A stretch of 64,000 bases of DNA from Zhengitettix transpicula (lineage: Eukaryota > Arthropoda > Insecta > Orthoptera > Tetrigidae): positions 178,203,246 to 178,267,245 of the forward strand of contig CM073590.1 in the NCBI GenBank assembly GCA_037074705.1, in the 5' to 3' direction. The notes under the pieces are model-generated. The model saw only the letters and a list, made by a program, of their open reading frames with translations. It ran no database searches and was not told the DNA's origin. This document shows positions 45,695 to 58,400 of the stretch, piece after piece; the first letter of the stretch is position 1, and each line of letters begins with the position of its first letter. The position numbers were made by a program, and so were the translations under genes.

Positions 45695-46440
45695 GAAAAG
45701 CATATGTTCAAAGCAGGGAGAAGGATGGAAGAAGAAAAAAGACTGAAAATATTTGACCCAGGCAGGGTTTGAAAACACATATTCTGCTCAGTACAATGTT
45801 TCTCTCCTTGCAAAATTGTACATTGACTAAGTAAATTTCTATTCCTGCAGATTTCAGAATGTAGCTTTAAATAGCATAATTGTTCATTTAAAGTTTGTCT
45901 TAGATTCAAGCGAGCAGACTCTTCTGTGCTTATTACTAAATGATGAACAGCATCCTGCCTTGTTGCTATATCAATCTTCTGAGCTATTTCTCTAGCAGTC
46001 CTTTGTTATTTAATGTGAACATATGACACTCACTAGAGTGGTGTCATACTCATACAAACCATCACAAGTACCCCAGGGAAAGTATTACTATCCATAGTGA
46101 TTTTAATCTTTGATTGTGTGTAATATAAAAAACATATTGGAGCAGTACAAATTTCCGTGCTTGGCTCAGAGTAAAAATCAGCTGCTCCTGCTATGTTCCA
46201 AAGCCCTGGATTCAACTATGGGGACTGCATAATTAAAAAATTATACAAGCCTTCAAACTCAAATTCTCTGCAAGACCTTAAATGCACCATGATTTGTGAG
46301 CAATAAAACAATCCTTGGTGACCTAGCTATACATACAGTTGAAGAAGAAATCCACCAATTTTCTTCAAAATATCCTAGGACACACTAATGGGGTCAGCCA
46401 TCTAGCGAATGTCAGTATATTGCTGATTGAAGATCTACAA
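44570..46440 (+). pseudogene. Jockey-clade LINE remnant, interrupted by a (TA)n insert
   Basis: Frame-shifted translation gives GFDLITRQILKQLP near 44655-44695, SKIFEKGLLKKQD near 44855-44895, a broken FLDIAQAFD region near 44995-45020, SQGSVLEPLL near 45165-45190, YADDTAIL near 45235-45260 (catalytic box), and the open frame 45322-45510 with VTINNTLLSITNEVKYLGLL. After an unrelated stretch (about 45600-46180) carrying (TA)n at 45636-45686, the jockey C-terminus resumes near 46190-46330 with LNAPWFVSNKTILGDLAIHT and VEEEIHQFSSKY. It is dead: stops and frameshifts throughout. Confidence 0.8.
45600..46185. repeat. Insert inside the jockey remnant
   Basis: Contains a (TA)n tract and then AGAAAAGCATATGTTCAAAG, GGAGAAGGATGGAAGAAGAA and CTGAAAATATTTGACCCA. 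This block is also found at about 24780-24850 next to a (TA)n tract. It splits the LINE reading frame region, so it arrived later. The exact ends are not visible. Confidence 0.55.
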
Positions 46441-46444
46441 ACTT

Positions 46445-47610
46445 AATTATATTGTGAAATATATTGCATTCATGTATAAAATAATTTAATTTGGAGTGCA
46501 GTCATTGGACCACTTCTGCCCTCAAATCACTTCAAGGATCCAATTTACTAAATATTCCAAATTGAGCAATTGTAAGTAAATAAAATTAAATATATATTCT
46601 CTGCTGCAAAATTAGCAAACTCGCCTCCTACTAATAAATCAGACAAATATCATGAATTTTTTTTCCATTTCCTCGAGTGCTGGCTCTCGTATGTGGAAAA
46701 GACATGCAGGAAAGTCTCAATCAGCATAAAATAACACCAAAATCACATAAATTGAGGAGAGAAAAAATTATAAATTATCTGTGCATTTTGTTTGCTACCT
46801 AGAATCACTTGTCAAGCAGATATGGCAGAATAACCTTACTGTGTAGACTATTTTGACTACTTGTGAAACATATTTTATAGAAGACCAAAATGGAATATTA
46901 TCTATTTCTGCTTCCTTCTTTTAAGTATTAATTAACACTACAAACTTATGAATTCCTTCCTCCAACATATAATGATAGCAGCAATTGTTGAAATGCCTTT
47001 AATAGTAATATCCTTATAATTCAGATACAGGACTCTGAAATAGCCCTCTGTGTCATGTTTAACAGCATAGTCAGTCATCAAAGGCCTTCTGGCTCTCGTG
47101 CTTATGTTTTAAACAAAGACGAACAGTTTGAATCCTGTGCAAGTTATCAATCTTTCATTTTTATATCTCAAATTGCCATTCAATATGGGAATGAAACCTT
47201 CTGCTACAGTATTGAATGGCTCTTGTGTATGAAAATCAGTACCGTGAACAATATTTGGAGGAGCCTCTTGTAGAAATGAATAAGCCAGTTACAAATGAAT
47301 ATGCTCACATTTAGTGATTAACCAATATGAAATAATTTCATTTTTACATTAAATTACTTCTTATTATAGTGATTAGTTGAAATCCTTTGCAAAGTAACAA
47401 CATTAAAAATTTTTCAGTCAATTTCCTGATTAATAAAAGAAATTTCAATAACATTACATGTAGTGAGTTGGAAATTGGTACATCTTGATTGGGCTTTATA
47501 GTTCATAGATATATTTTAAGTAATTGCCTCATTTTTAATAATTAAATGAATGTTTCTATGCATTAAGACCTGGAGGAAATAAAAAATATTTCTCAGAATA
47601 AACTTTCAAT
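46445..47610. other. Intergenic, nothing recognised
   Basis: Short frames (for example 47055-47273 plus) carry no known motif. No RNA gene or mobile-element end is recognised. Confidence 0.35.
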
Positions 47611-47614
47611 TATT

Positions 47615-47616
<2 letters not shown>

Positions 47617-47667
<51 letters not shown>
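47617..47667. repeat. (TA)n tract left of the palindrome
   Basis: Uninterrupted TA run, 30 bp before the left palindrome arm. Confidence 0.95.
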
Positions 47668-47670
<3 letters not shown>

Positions 47671-47697
47671 AATAGTGAGAATGTGACATTGTCAAAA

Positions 47698-48018
47698 ATA
47701 TTGGTATGGAAAGGATAGAGAGATAGGTTGTGGCTTACCTGAAAGTGAAGTGCGGTGTCGCCATGAGGAACTGAAGGTTGTTCTTCAAATTTTCGGAGGC
47801 TCTCAGCCTCCTTCTTCAGGAAGGAGTGTTACACCATTCCGTGCACCGGCCGGCTGCGGACTGCAGCCGGCCGGTGCACAGTATGGTGTAACACTCCTTC
47901 CTGAAGGAGGAGGCTGAGAGCCTCCGAAAATTTGAAGAACAACCTTCAGTTCCTCATGGCGACACCGCACTTCACTTTCAGGTAAGCCACAACCTATCTC
48001 TCTATCCTTTCCATACCA

Positions 48019-48022
<4 letters not shown>
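47698..48022. mobile_element. Near-perfect palindrome, 160-bp arms
   Basis: Arms 47698-47857 and 47863-48022 are reverse complements with about three mismatches and a 5-bp spacer (GGACT). The outer ends read ATATTGGTATGGAAAGGATA; near the tip the arms carry GTGCACCGGCCGGCTGC. Arm motifs (GGATAGAGAGATAGG, GCCTCCTTCTTCAGGA) relate it to the repeats at 39713-40013, 40445-40700 and 51195-51425. (TA)n tracts flank both sides. Transcribed RNA would form a long hairpin. It may be a foldback element, a recent inverted duplication, or an assembly artefact. Confidence 0.85.

Positions 48023-48101
<79 letters not shown>
48019..48101. repeat. (TA)n tract right of the palindrome
   Basis: TA run with one phase break, starting within the end of the right palindrome arm. 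Confidence 0.95.
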
Positions 48102-48106
<5 letters not shown>

Positions 48107-48109
48107 TTA

Positions 48110-49405
48110 TTTGTAAGAAGAGTGAATATTATTTCTATTGCTATTTTAGACTCTTTAAATTAGATTCCAAAACATAATAAAGTATTAAAAATAACATGGT
48201 AAAACTATTTTGTCTTTATTACAAGGTACAGTTATTTACACACAATTTTCTTCAAATTGAGGAATCTTACAGTAAGTTGTACTTTGTGGAATACAGCAAT
48301 TATTTGTAAGTGAATGTGCTGAATTGTATCTAAATCATTTTGTCATTTACTCCAATTTCTAATTTTTTAATACAAGTTTTACCACATGGAGTACGAGCCT
48401 ACATCAGATTCACTAACACACAGTGAAACCATTCAATAAGGTTGAATTTTCAAGATTCATTGTCCATAATATAAAATAAATAAACCTATAAAAAGATAAA
48501 ATAATTTACTTTTCCTTACAAAAGTATACTAATCAACATAATAAATATCAATTAAGAATATCTGCATTGCATTTCCATGCTTTGTATGTCATGGCAGTAA
48601 ATGAGTAGGTGATTGAGGAATCTCAATTTCAGTTTTCAAGTATTTTCATGAAGCAGCCTTAATCTGCTTCATATAGGGTATAGCTCCAACAGGATTTTAG
48701 AAGTTTGTATGTCTTTAAGTAAACACACACTCAAGACCAGTGAGTTTAGTTTTTAAGTGAAAAGTAACTTGTTCCCCAAACAATGTCCTTTCCCTGAGAT
48801 TCAGTCTTAACAACAATGCCTCATCAGATTAAAATACTCTGATAAACATTTCATTCTTTGGGGATAATTCAATAACAACTTATTCTAACAAATACATTCA
48901 AAAGAAAATCTGTTTTTTATATGATTGATTTTCAAGATTTAGAACTTGAGTTACACCTGTTGTACTATATATTCAACCAAACAAAGGGAATGTCACAGTT
49001 CACAACCTGAAGGATCTCTCTCTCATGCAAACCACACACAAAACTCGCACACAGACACACATGAGCAAGCAGACAGGCAAACATACATTATACAATGATA
49101 AAATTTTGAAATTCAGACTTGATTGAAACTGACAAAGTAAATTTTTATGAGTTGTCATGATAATTCAAGACATATTGTAAGTAAAAGTATTGCATCAATA
49201 ATTTGAACTTTAAATTAAATCCAAAATTAAAAATATTGTACAAACTTAGACCACTCTTTCAAATTCATACATCATCACATTCCATTGCTACTGATTGTAC
49301 ATTATCAATAACTGTTAAAATATCATACATCATTAAAAATAACCTTAATTTTATAATAAATGGAATGATATTCAATGGAAAAGTACACATGAAGTTTTCT
49401 TGCCA
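48110..49405 (-). other. Likely 3' UTR and flank of the MAP3K12/13 gene
   Basis: Follows the stop codon at 49406-49408 on the minus strand. A candidate poly(A) signal, AATAAA, lies near 48211-48216, which would give a 3' UTR of about 1.2 kb. No other gene is seen. Confidence 0.4.
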
Positions 49406-52400
49406 TCAAACACAAGTCTCTATTTTTGGGGAGTTTGCTAGTTGTGTTCCTATAGTCATATCACTCATGTCTTCAGAATCTGAATCTGAGCTTGCAGCAG
49501 AAGTTGCACCCTTTAGAAACAAAACAAATAAATTTTTAATATTAGTTGCAATAAGGAGCGATATTGAGTATATAAACAAGCTAGAATTATAGAATAACTT
49601 TAGAATTCATATTATAAAAATGAAAATGGATTGTCTGCAAATGTCAGTTAAAGACATGAAAACAAGTCATATAGTCTTTTATAATGTTGGATAAATAAAA
49701 TAAATATGAAAATTTTTAACTTCTGGCCTACAAAAATCTATTTTTTGATTGTATTTATTACTCACATCTTGGGAGTCGCTAAGAGGCCGTTTGCAATTCA
49801 GACTATTCATGCTCAGGAGAAGATCTGGGTTACTTTCAAGGGTTGAACATTGGCTGGATGGAGGATGGCTGTATTCAGATGTATTTTCCTCATCTGACAA
49901 GTTACTTAATGTTGCCTTCAAAGTTGCCTGCTTAAGTCTTCGAGAACGTCCACTTGGAGCTATTGGCCTACGAGTAAGGCTGCAAGTAGACACATACAAT
50001 TGTATGAGAATAAATATAATTATTTCATTTAAACATTTCTGTTCTGTTGAATAATCATTGTATGTCTCTCAAAAGCAATGGAGAATTAGTAATTTTTTTA
50101 AGCATGTTTGATTTTCATAGCCATGGCAACAATGTCATATTGAGAGAATGGTAAACAAAAAGGAATTTAATAAAAAGCTAATTAAGAAAGTAATTGCTGT
50201 GAAATTATAAGATATGTAAGTACACAGCAAATGGCTATTGTAAAGTTGTATATATTTGTGAAAATTAAAGTACAATATTAATTACATCATCTATTTTTAT
50301 TAAGACTAAAGGAATTCTGATTTTAGATAAGAATTGAAGGTACTTTTTAAGTACTTTTCTAATCCATAGAAATAATTGTGTACAAGGTAGGAAATTGTTT
50401 AATTTTTAACTCACGAGTAATGCTTTGAACATCCTTATAGCTGTCAAGTTTTAATTTAAATGTTTCTTAAATTGAAATTTTGTTCTATTTGCCAACACAC
50501 AAACTAGATATTAAAGTATTTTATAATTGTCAATGATATATCCACAGTAATAATTTTATTCAAAAGTAAAAGCAAATAACAACATATATAAAAGAGTATA
50601 AAAATAATGCACTGTATATAATAACATTATTTGAAAAAAAATATGGCTTGAAAATTTAATATTCAGTGCTACTTACCTCCTCCTTCGAAGGCTGTAATTA
50701 TATGTCTCTAGAATATCCCCATCTTCTTCTGACCAGCTTTGATCTTGAGAGTCTAATGTTTCTGAACTGTATTGTCTTCCAACTAACACATCAGTATTGC
50801 CATTAGTAGGTGATGGGGAACAGTTGCGGTTAATAATTTCACTGACTTTGCGATTGAGGGTATCAAGGTGATCATCATCACTACATGTGGGCAACCTCAA
50901 GTTGCAGTTGCCCCCTGGACTAGTGCAAGGTTGGATACAGGTATTACCATTTAAACTTTCTGCTCCTGGAGAAACACATCTGTCCTTTTTGGTACAAAGT
51001 GGAGGAATGCTTATATCTAGTTTTCGGCCTGCTAAGTAGGCACTAGGACTTGGTTCTGGTTCACTGACATCCATGAGCACTTCAGTCTGAGTTTCAGTGT
51101 CAACAAGTCTGTGGACAGCTTCACAACTTATCTGGAAAGAAAATTTAATATAAAGTCTTTCCGTACTGAAAAAGGGAACTCAGTCCCTCAAAAATTTGAC
51201 TTTATTACTTCCCAGCCTGATGACGCCAACTTTCGATTTAAGGTAATTCAGCTGCTCTCTGTCCAAATTTCCTATCAAGGTCAATTAAGTAATGCATTTG
51301 GATAGGAAATAGAGACAGTGTAGCAGATTTACCAGAAATCAACAGTTGGTTAAGTGGGTCTGTTGTACAGAAATAAAAATTTTGATTGCCTGAACACCTC
51401 TTCATCAGGATAGTAGATTAATCAAATCAATTATTAATAGATTTGAATAGACATAATTATATTTTGATTTTCAGTTGTAGCAGATGAAAAGAATGCTTTT
51501 GGAAATATAGAAACAAGTTCATTTTGTCTAGTTTTTTTAATATTTAATTCTATGTATATGAGAATATTCATATTAAAGAAATGGTCATTATTGGTTTATA
51601 TTTGAGAACGTCATTTTGTTCTTTTTCACTCAAAACTTTCAATTTAAAAGGTAATTGATGACAAAGAAAGGTATTAAAACTAATCTCAAATCTCATTCAT
51701 CATAACAATTTTTTCTTTTACTGTAACTCATGGAATGAAAAGACATGCTACCAGTCTCTCCAAAGGGAATAATAACTGCGGGCAAAGCAATTTTTTCAAG
51801 AGAAACAAAATTGAAATTTGTTCTATATCTAACCTTTCTTTCTTGCCCAGGACTAGTTTTAAGTCCAGAACCACCTCCAGAACCAACTCGGCGATGCCTG
51901 TTTCTTCGCTGTCGTAGTTGTTTGTCTCCTGGACTGGTACACGTTACAATTGACTTTGCTTGAGATATATCTTTTACCACAAGAGTAGCCATTACTGGAT
52001 TCTTTGTAGTTAGGGGGAAAAAAGCAGATAAAATTTTGAAATTTAATTATTATACATCTTTATTAAAAGTGTACTAGTTAGGTAAAGTAAATAGACAAAT
52101 AACAGACAAAAATAAGCACTAAATAAATACCACATGATGTTTCAGCAGTCCTAATTGCTTTCATCTGGTGACTTTAAAATGTAAGAGCTGTAAGAACACA
52201 GGTGACAGCCCTTGCATTTTTGTATCACCTGATAAAAGAAACAAGGATTGCAGAAACATTTTAATTTGTTACCTGGTTTGTATGGTGCATATGAATCACC
52301 CGATGGAAGAAACATTGTGTGCTATTTATTTAGCTCGTACTTTTGTCTATTATTTGACTATTTGGTACTTAAATGAGATAAAATTAAATTCCTAAGGAAA

Positions 52401-55400
52401 TAATCACTTTAAAGAAAACTGTTTTTCACCATTAAAATTTCTATCTTAAAAACAAATGCAGCTCCAATAAAAATTTTGCATAATTGGAAGCTGTTTGAGC
52501 TATGAAAATTGACAGAAAACTGATGAATCTACAATAGACAGTCTCATATTCTGTTCAGTATTGTATATTAGAATTATAACAAAAAGTTGCACAAAAACCT
52601 AATTTGTTACCTATGAATGATTTTAAACATTGTGTTTATATATACTTAGTACCTTCCACCTCTACTTTGTGTGTATATGTAATATGCATGTTAGTATGTA
52701 CGAAGGGTATATATTTTTCCTAGAGAGAGGAAGAATTGTTGGCTTTGTTGGGTGTCAATTGTTGCCATCTAATATTGGCTGGTGCTCCAATTTGACACTG
52801 TTGGGACAGCTGGCATGACATTCAGTCTTACTGTCTTAATGAAGAGTTCTGACCCTTACACGGTTGGACACAAAAGCCTTGATAGTTGACTATCTTGAAT
52901 AAGCTGTATCTAGTAGGCTTATTTCATTAAGGAGTGATCGAACTCTTCAATTTAACTCTGATTCTTAACCCTTTCCCAGAAGATGAACAAGTTATACTGT
53001 TCAAAACATAGGATCAATCTTTCCTCCTTATTCCACCTTCTCATATTTTTCTACTATAGACGATAATTTCAATACCATTGTCAACAAACTTTAAAATCCC
53101 AATTAATCTCTCTATGTATAAATAATAACCCAAATTAATGGTGCCAATCATGAGAGCATATGAAATGAAACACTTTATACAATGTAATACCTTATAATTT
53201 AATACTTATAATGTAATACCTTATAATTTCAATAAAAACTGGAAAACTGAGAAAAGATATTTCATATTGAATTGGATGATATTAGTTTGTGTAAAATTCA
53301 TTCTTCTTCTAAATTTGATTAATGATTTTTGTGAAGGAATACATATTGTGAAAATGAATGGTGAGAATTTTGAAATATATTCATCATACATCATATCTGT
53401 ATTGAAATGTGATGTCATCTTACCCCTTGTGCCCAGTTACATGGAGATTCAGGGCTTGTGGTTTGATGTTCTGGAGTTGAAGGACTGGTTGATATGCTGC
53501 ATAAGGGATTTCGCTTTTTCAGGCTTTGCTTCTGGGTTTTGAGAGATGCCTGCAGGATGTTTACATGCTTTTCACGTCTGTAATTTATTAATAAAAGTAA
53601 TGAGGTAGTATTATACTTGTATTCAATAAAATCAAGAAGAACTTATATAAATTATATTATTAATGAAAATTGAAGGTTTTATTGCTGAATGCAACTAATA
53701 AATACTTATTGGGATGCCACTTGATTCATCTGTAAACAGTGTCATTTCAAAGACTAGCATTACAATCTTCTTCTAGGCAGCCTAGTGCTAGCCATTGAAA
53801 AAGTTACTGTTTACAGAGATGATGCAGGTGAAAACCAGAGAATCTTTTATTAAAAATATTATTAATGTTTTAATAGAATATTAGATTATGTATACTTATA
53901 TGTATGTTATTTTAAGGAGTATATGCTTACTTGCGCAATTGTTGTTCCCATTGCTCTAGTTGCCTGACTCTAGTCTTCAGCAGTTTCTTTTGTTCAGCAA
54001 CCTGCAAGAAATGGGCATGCATTTCCATGTAGATATCATTTACTTTGTCCAGTTTCTGTTCATAATGTTCCCTAATATCCTGAGCATGTCGCAATTCTTC
54101 ATTTCGCCTTTTTATAAGGTCTTCCTCACATCGTGGTAGTTGTGTTCCACAGGACTGTATTTGAAGCATTTTGCTTTGCACTTCTTCTTTCCAGGTAGCC
54201 TAGAATATTTATATATTTATGCATATGTTGTATCTTGATAAATATTATTACAGTTAATGATTTGTTATATGGAACGAAGTTCTAGCCTACCATCAGTAAA
54301 ATAGATATGTTCCAGAATTCTCTTATCATTTTTTTTAATCAATATATCTCATTCCTCATGATTTATGGACAGGATTTTTATGTTACATGAAATACTTCAT
54401 TTTCAGATGCCAAACTAATATGAATCATTTTAAATTAGACAAATGCATGGTTTGAAGGTGATAATTTTTTTCAAAAACACTATAATACTATTAAAATAAG
54501 TAGTTATAACTTTAACTTTTCTTTTCCATTTATGACAAACTGACTGCAAATCTAGAGGCACGTCTATTTTTATAATGTTAATGAACATTAGTTATATTTT
54601 AAATGATCTATGAACTGTGGAGAGTATAAACATTTTTTCTGTTTGGTAAGTGCAGGCCGAACTCCCAACAGATGATTTTCAAGGTAGAAGGTTAAAAAAA
54701 GTACAATGCCTGAACATGATTTTTTAAGCTATCTCAGAGGAGTTGTACCTTAAATCTATTTTAATAATGAAAAGGATTCTGAAGAGAATTTTGAGGTCTG
54801 AACAGATTAAGTCAAAATTTCTTAAAAAATTTAGTTGTAACAGATAGGCATTGATGTTGATACAAAAAATGTAGATGAGCTGGAGATATGCTTGTGAAAA
54901 ATTTATTCTGAAATTCATCCACAACACATCCTCTGACAGCAATTACCTAACAGAGGATCATAATGGTGAGATAAAGTGCATCCCTAATCTACTACATAAA
55001 TAGTTTTTCTTTTTTGAACAGCTGCCACAGCAGGAATAACAAAATAAAATGTACAAAATTCAGGTTTGTTAATGATTATGAAAATTGTGGGTGCTATAAT
55101 GAATTCAGATAAAGTAAATTGTCAAAATTCAAATCCAGACAGGTCACCGACATTTTTTCAGATCATCAAATTGAATAGATACCTGTGTTTTCAGATATTT
55201 CTCTGGTGTTGTGCAAAGTACTTCAACAGCAGCAATATCAAGATGCATCAATATATGTTTGAAAGATGGCCTGTTACGTGGTTTTTCACTCCAACATTGC
55301 TTAATTAAGAGGCGAAATCCATCAGGGCAAGTGCTTGGAATTGGGAGCTGTAGTGTGTGATTACCAACACCAAACATAATGGCTGATGAATCTACATCTT

Positions 55401-58400
55401 TATATGGTATTTCACATGTAAGCAACTCCCATAAAACTACTCCATAGGACCTGTAAACCATATAAGAAATAACAATTTTACATTGAATATTATACTTCGT
55501 ATGTTTAGTAAAGGAAATTATAGAAAAATGAATAAAAATCCAACATTAGAAACAGTTTTGCCAGTCTAGCATATTGAAGTGGGGAAAATAATTAGAACTA
55601 TAGAACTCACCATATATCAACTTTCTCAGAGCAGGGCTCATTGCGAATAATTTCAGGAGCCATCCAAGCTACTGTTCCTGCAAATGTCATTTTAGTACTG
55701 ATTTCATTCCATTCTCTGCTTGTTCCAAAGTCACTGATCTTCACAATTTCCCCTCTTCCAATGAGTACACTAAGAACAGGACATTTTATAAATATAGTCA
55801 ATTCTGAATAATTTTCTGCCAACTTATTAGGCACTTTTGGCAATTATAAAGACAAAAATATATTTATTATCAGTAATGAGAAAAATATAACTACGAATTA
55901 ACTCTGTATGTCATTCAGAACAGTCAACAAACCATTTCAATCAACATTCACCATGTGTGATTTTACTGAACAAAGGTTCACATCTCATATTATAGTTTAT
56001 CAAATTTAAGCTGTACTTCAATATATAAATTTTATTTCTGCTACAGTAAATGTTAAATCATGAAATTATTTTTCTCTCCACACACATCACTTACTTAGGA
56101 CTTTTGAGATCCCTATGAATAATTTTATGAGCGTGCAAATAATGCATTCCAGAGGCAATTTGCTTTGACCAAGCAACAAGTCTCATTGGTGGTACTTCCT
56201 GCCCATCCTTCAAAAGATTATATAGTGGTCCAAAAGGACAATACTCCATTACAATGCAGTAACAGGATGGAGCTTGTGTACAGACACCCCTAAAAATATT
56301 TAACAAATCAAAGTAAGGTGAAAAATTAAATATAAAAGCAACATACAGATTAATAAATATTAATATATCAGTTGATGCATGTAATTAGGGTTAATGCATA
56401 TTAATACTTGAATTAAATTAGGTAAGATTTATGAAATTATATTGACATGCAATTCTGCTCCAGAAATTATGACAGAAGTTGGACATACTTTATATGCATT
56501 GTTTCATAAAATCAGAATATTAATGGATGTAAAAATTTAATATATACTGATGACCAAAAAATATTATGAAGAATATTCACACTGTGTGTGGATGTGACAA
56601 ATGAGGTAAATTAGTTCTCAATTCAGCACTGACATACATGGTGGTGTGAAACTTACCAGATCTTTTTTAGTGTTTTCTTCATGTAATATATTATCAAAAT
56701 AGTATGATATGAGCAAGTAATGCATTTTAGAACTGGTTATTTTTTCCATACCCAGAATACTGTCATATAATATTAAAATGTGTATATATACAAACACCAC
56801 ACCCTTAGGAATCCATACATAAAATCAATACTATTAAATGAAAGCAACCCTCAATTGTATGCAAAAAAATTAATGTGGTAAAATTTTGTTAGTAACATAA
56901 AAGTAAAAAACTATTGGGAGAACAAAATCAAACATGTTATTTTGTCTGTATTGGCTATATTATCTTATTATTAACTTTTCAAAACAGGCATAATTTTCCA
57001 TTTTTAAATATATAGATTTACCTGAATTGAACTATGTTAGGATGATTCAGTTTTCTTAGATGTCTAATATCAGTTTCTTTTTGATCTCGAACTTTCTTCA
57101 CAGCTACTAGCTCTTTTCCCAACTTTCCGCTGAAAACTGCACCTTGAGCTCCAGATCCCAGCCACTGCAGGTCACTTATATCTTCGAATGGTATCTCCCA
57201 GTCATCTGCAGAGAAAAAAGTTTTATTTATTGAATACAAAACATTTTTAATCAAGATAATAAATGAAAGTCTATTCATCAGAACACAGCCATTTGTTAAG
57301 TGCCATTGCCATAAAATATAAAGATTACAACCAAAATAAATTACACAAAAAACTTGCATAGTGTTAATGTTTGGCTGTTAATTGCCTTATTTTAATCTAA
57401 CTATAACACTATTTTTTTCCTCATTATTAAAAATATTCTTATCATCAAATATAAAAAAATATAATTGAAAGAAATCTGTTAAAAGAATCCTGATATTGTA
57501 AGCTATTATTTAATTATCATGTCATATCTTCAAAAGAGTAATTGAAAGCATAGAATATTTGAACAAATTATCAAAAATGCTCAAATCATTATTTTAAATA
57601 TCAGTTTACACACCACTTACATTATTTTAACTTTAATTTTTAATGCTGTATAAAAGGTTTTCTTAACACTTCAGTAATGTGTGGCAGTGTATAACATATT
57701 AAAACGGGAGAGAAAAATTTATATAAAGAAAAAACCTGTAAAGGAAATACAAATCTGGGTACAGGAGTTCATGTGGTATACATTGTGAAAAATAGCAATA
57801 GTTCTAAAATAATTGTGTGAGTAAGGAAGTGCTTGGAATCATAAGGAGTTTTTCATTTCTTATAAAGGTACACATGATCACCAAAAATAAAAGTAAAGTA
57901 GAAATCAAGAGTACTAATCAGGCATTACATCAAGCAATAAAATTCCATCTCCAACTAAACTTCTCCTCATCCTTACCTACTTCATTATATTCTAAGTTAA
58001 ACTGTGGTTGGTTAGGCTTTCAATTCTTTAAATCATACATATAACTGCATAAGATAATTTTGAAGAATCAGTGACATTAATTTATCTTACTCTGAAGTTA
58101 ATTAATTATGTTTATTAGAATGTATGCATACATGAGTGATTAAGGTGTCCAGTATAATATTCTAAAATCATTGTAACAGTACAATTTTCAAAGTTTTTAT
58201 TTTTATTTAATATCCTATTTTAGGTTTTAAATTCACATTGGATATTTAATCAAACATCTCATGATCAGACGTAGAAATCCAACATTTTGTGATTGATATC
58301 TGGTAAGAGAAATAAAGTTCCATACACTGATTATCATAAATACATGTACTGATATACTCTTTCTAGAGTCATAATATTCCATGTTCACATTTTCTATGAA

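Noticed and set aside
49749..50054. 101-aa plus-strand frame
   Set aside because: Antisense to the exon at 49979-49766 of the kinase gene.
52630..52818. 62-aa plus-strand frame in the kinase-gene intron
   Set aside because: Falls over a partial copy of the 1.2-kb repeat and has no motif.
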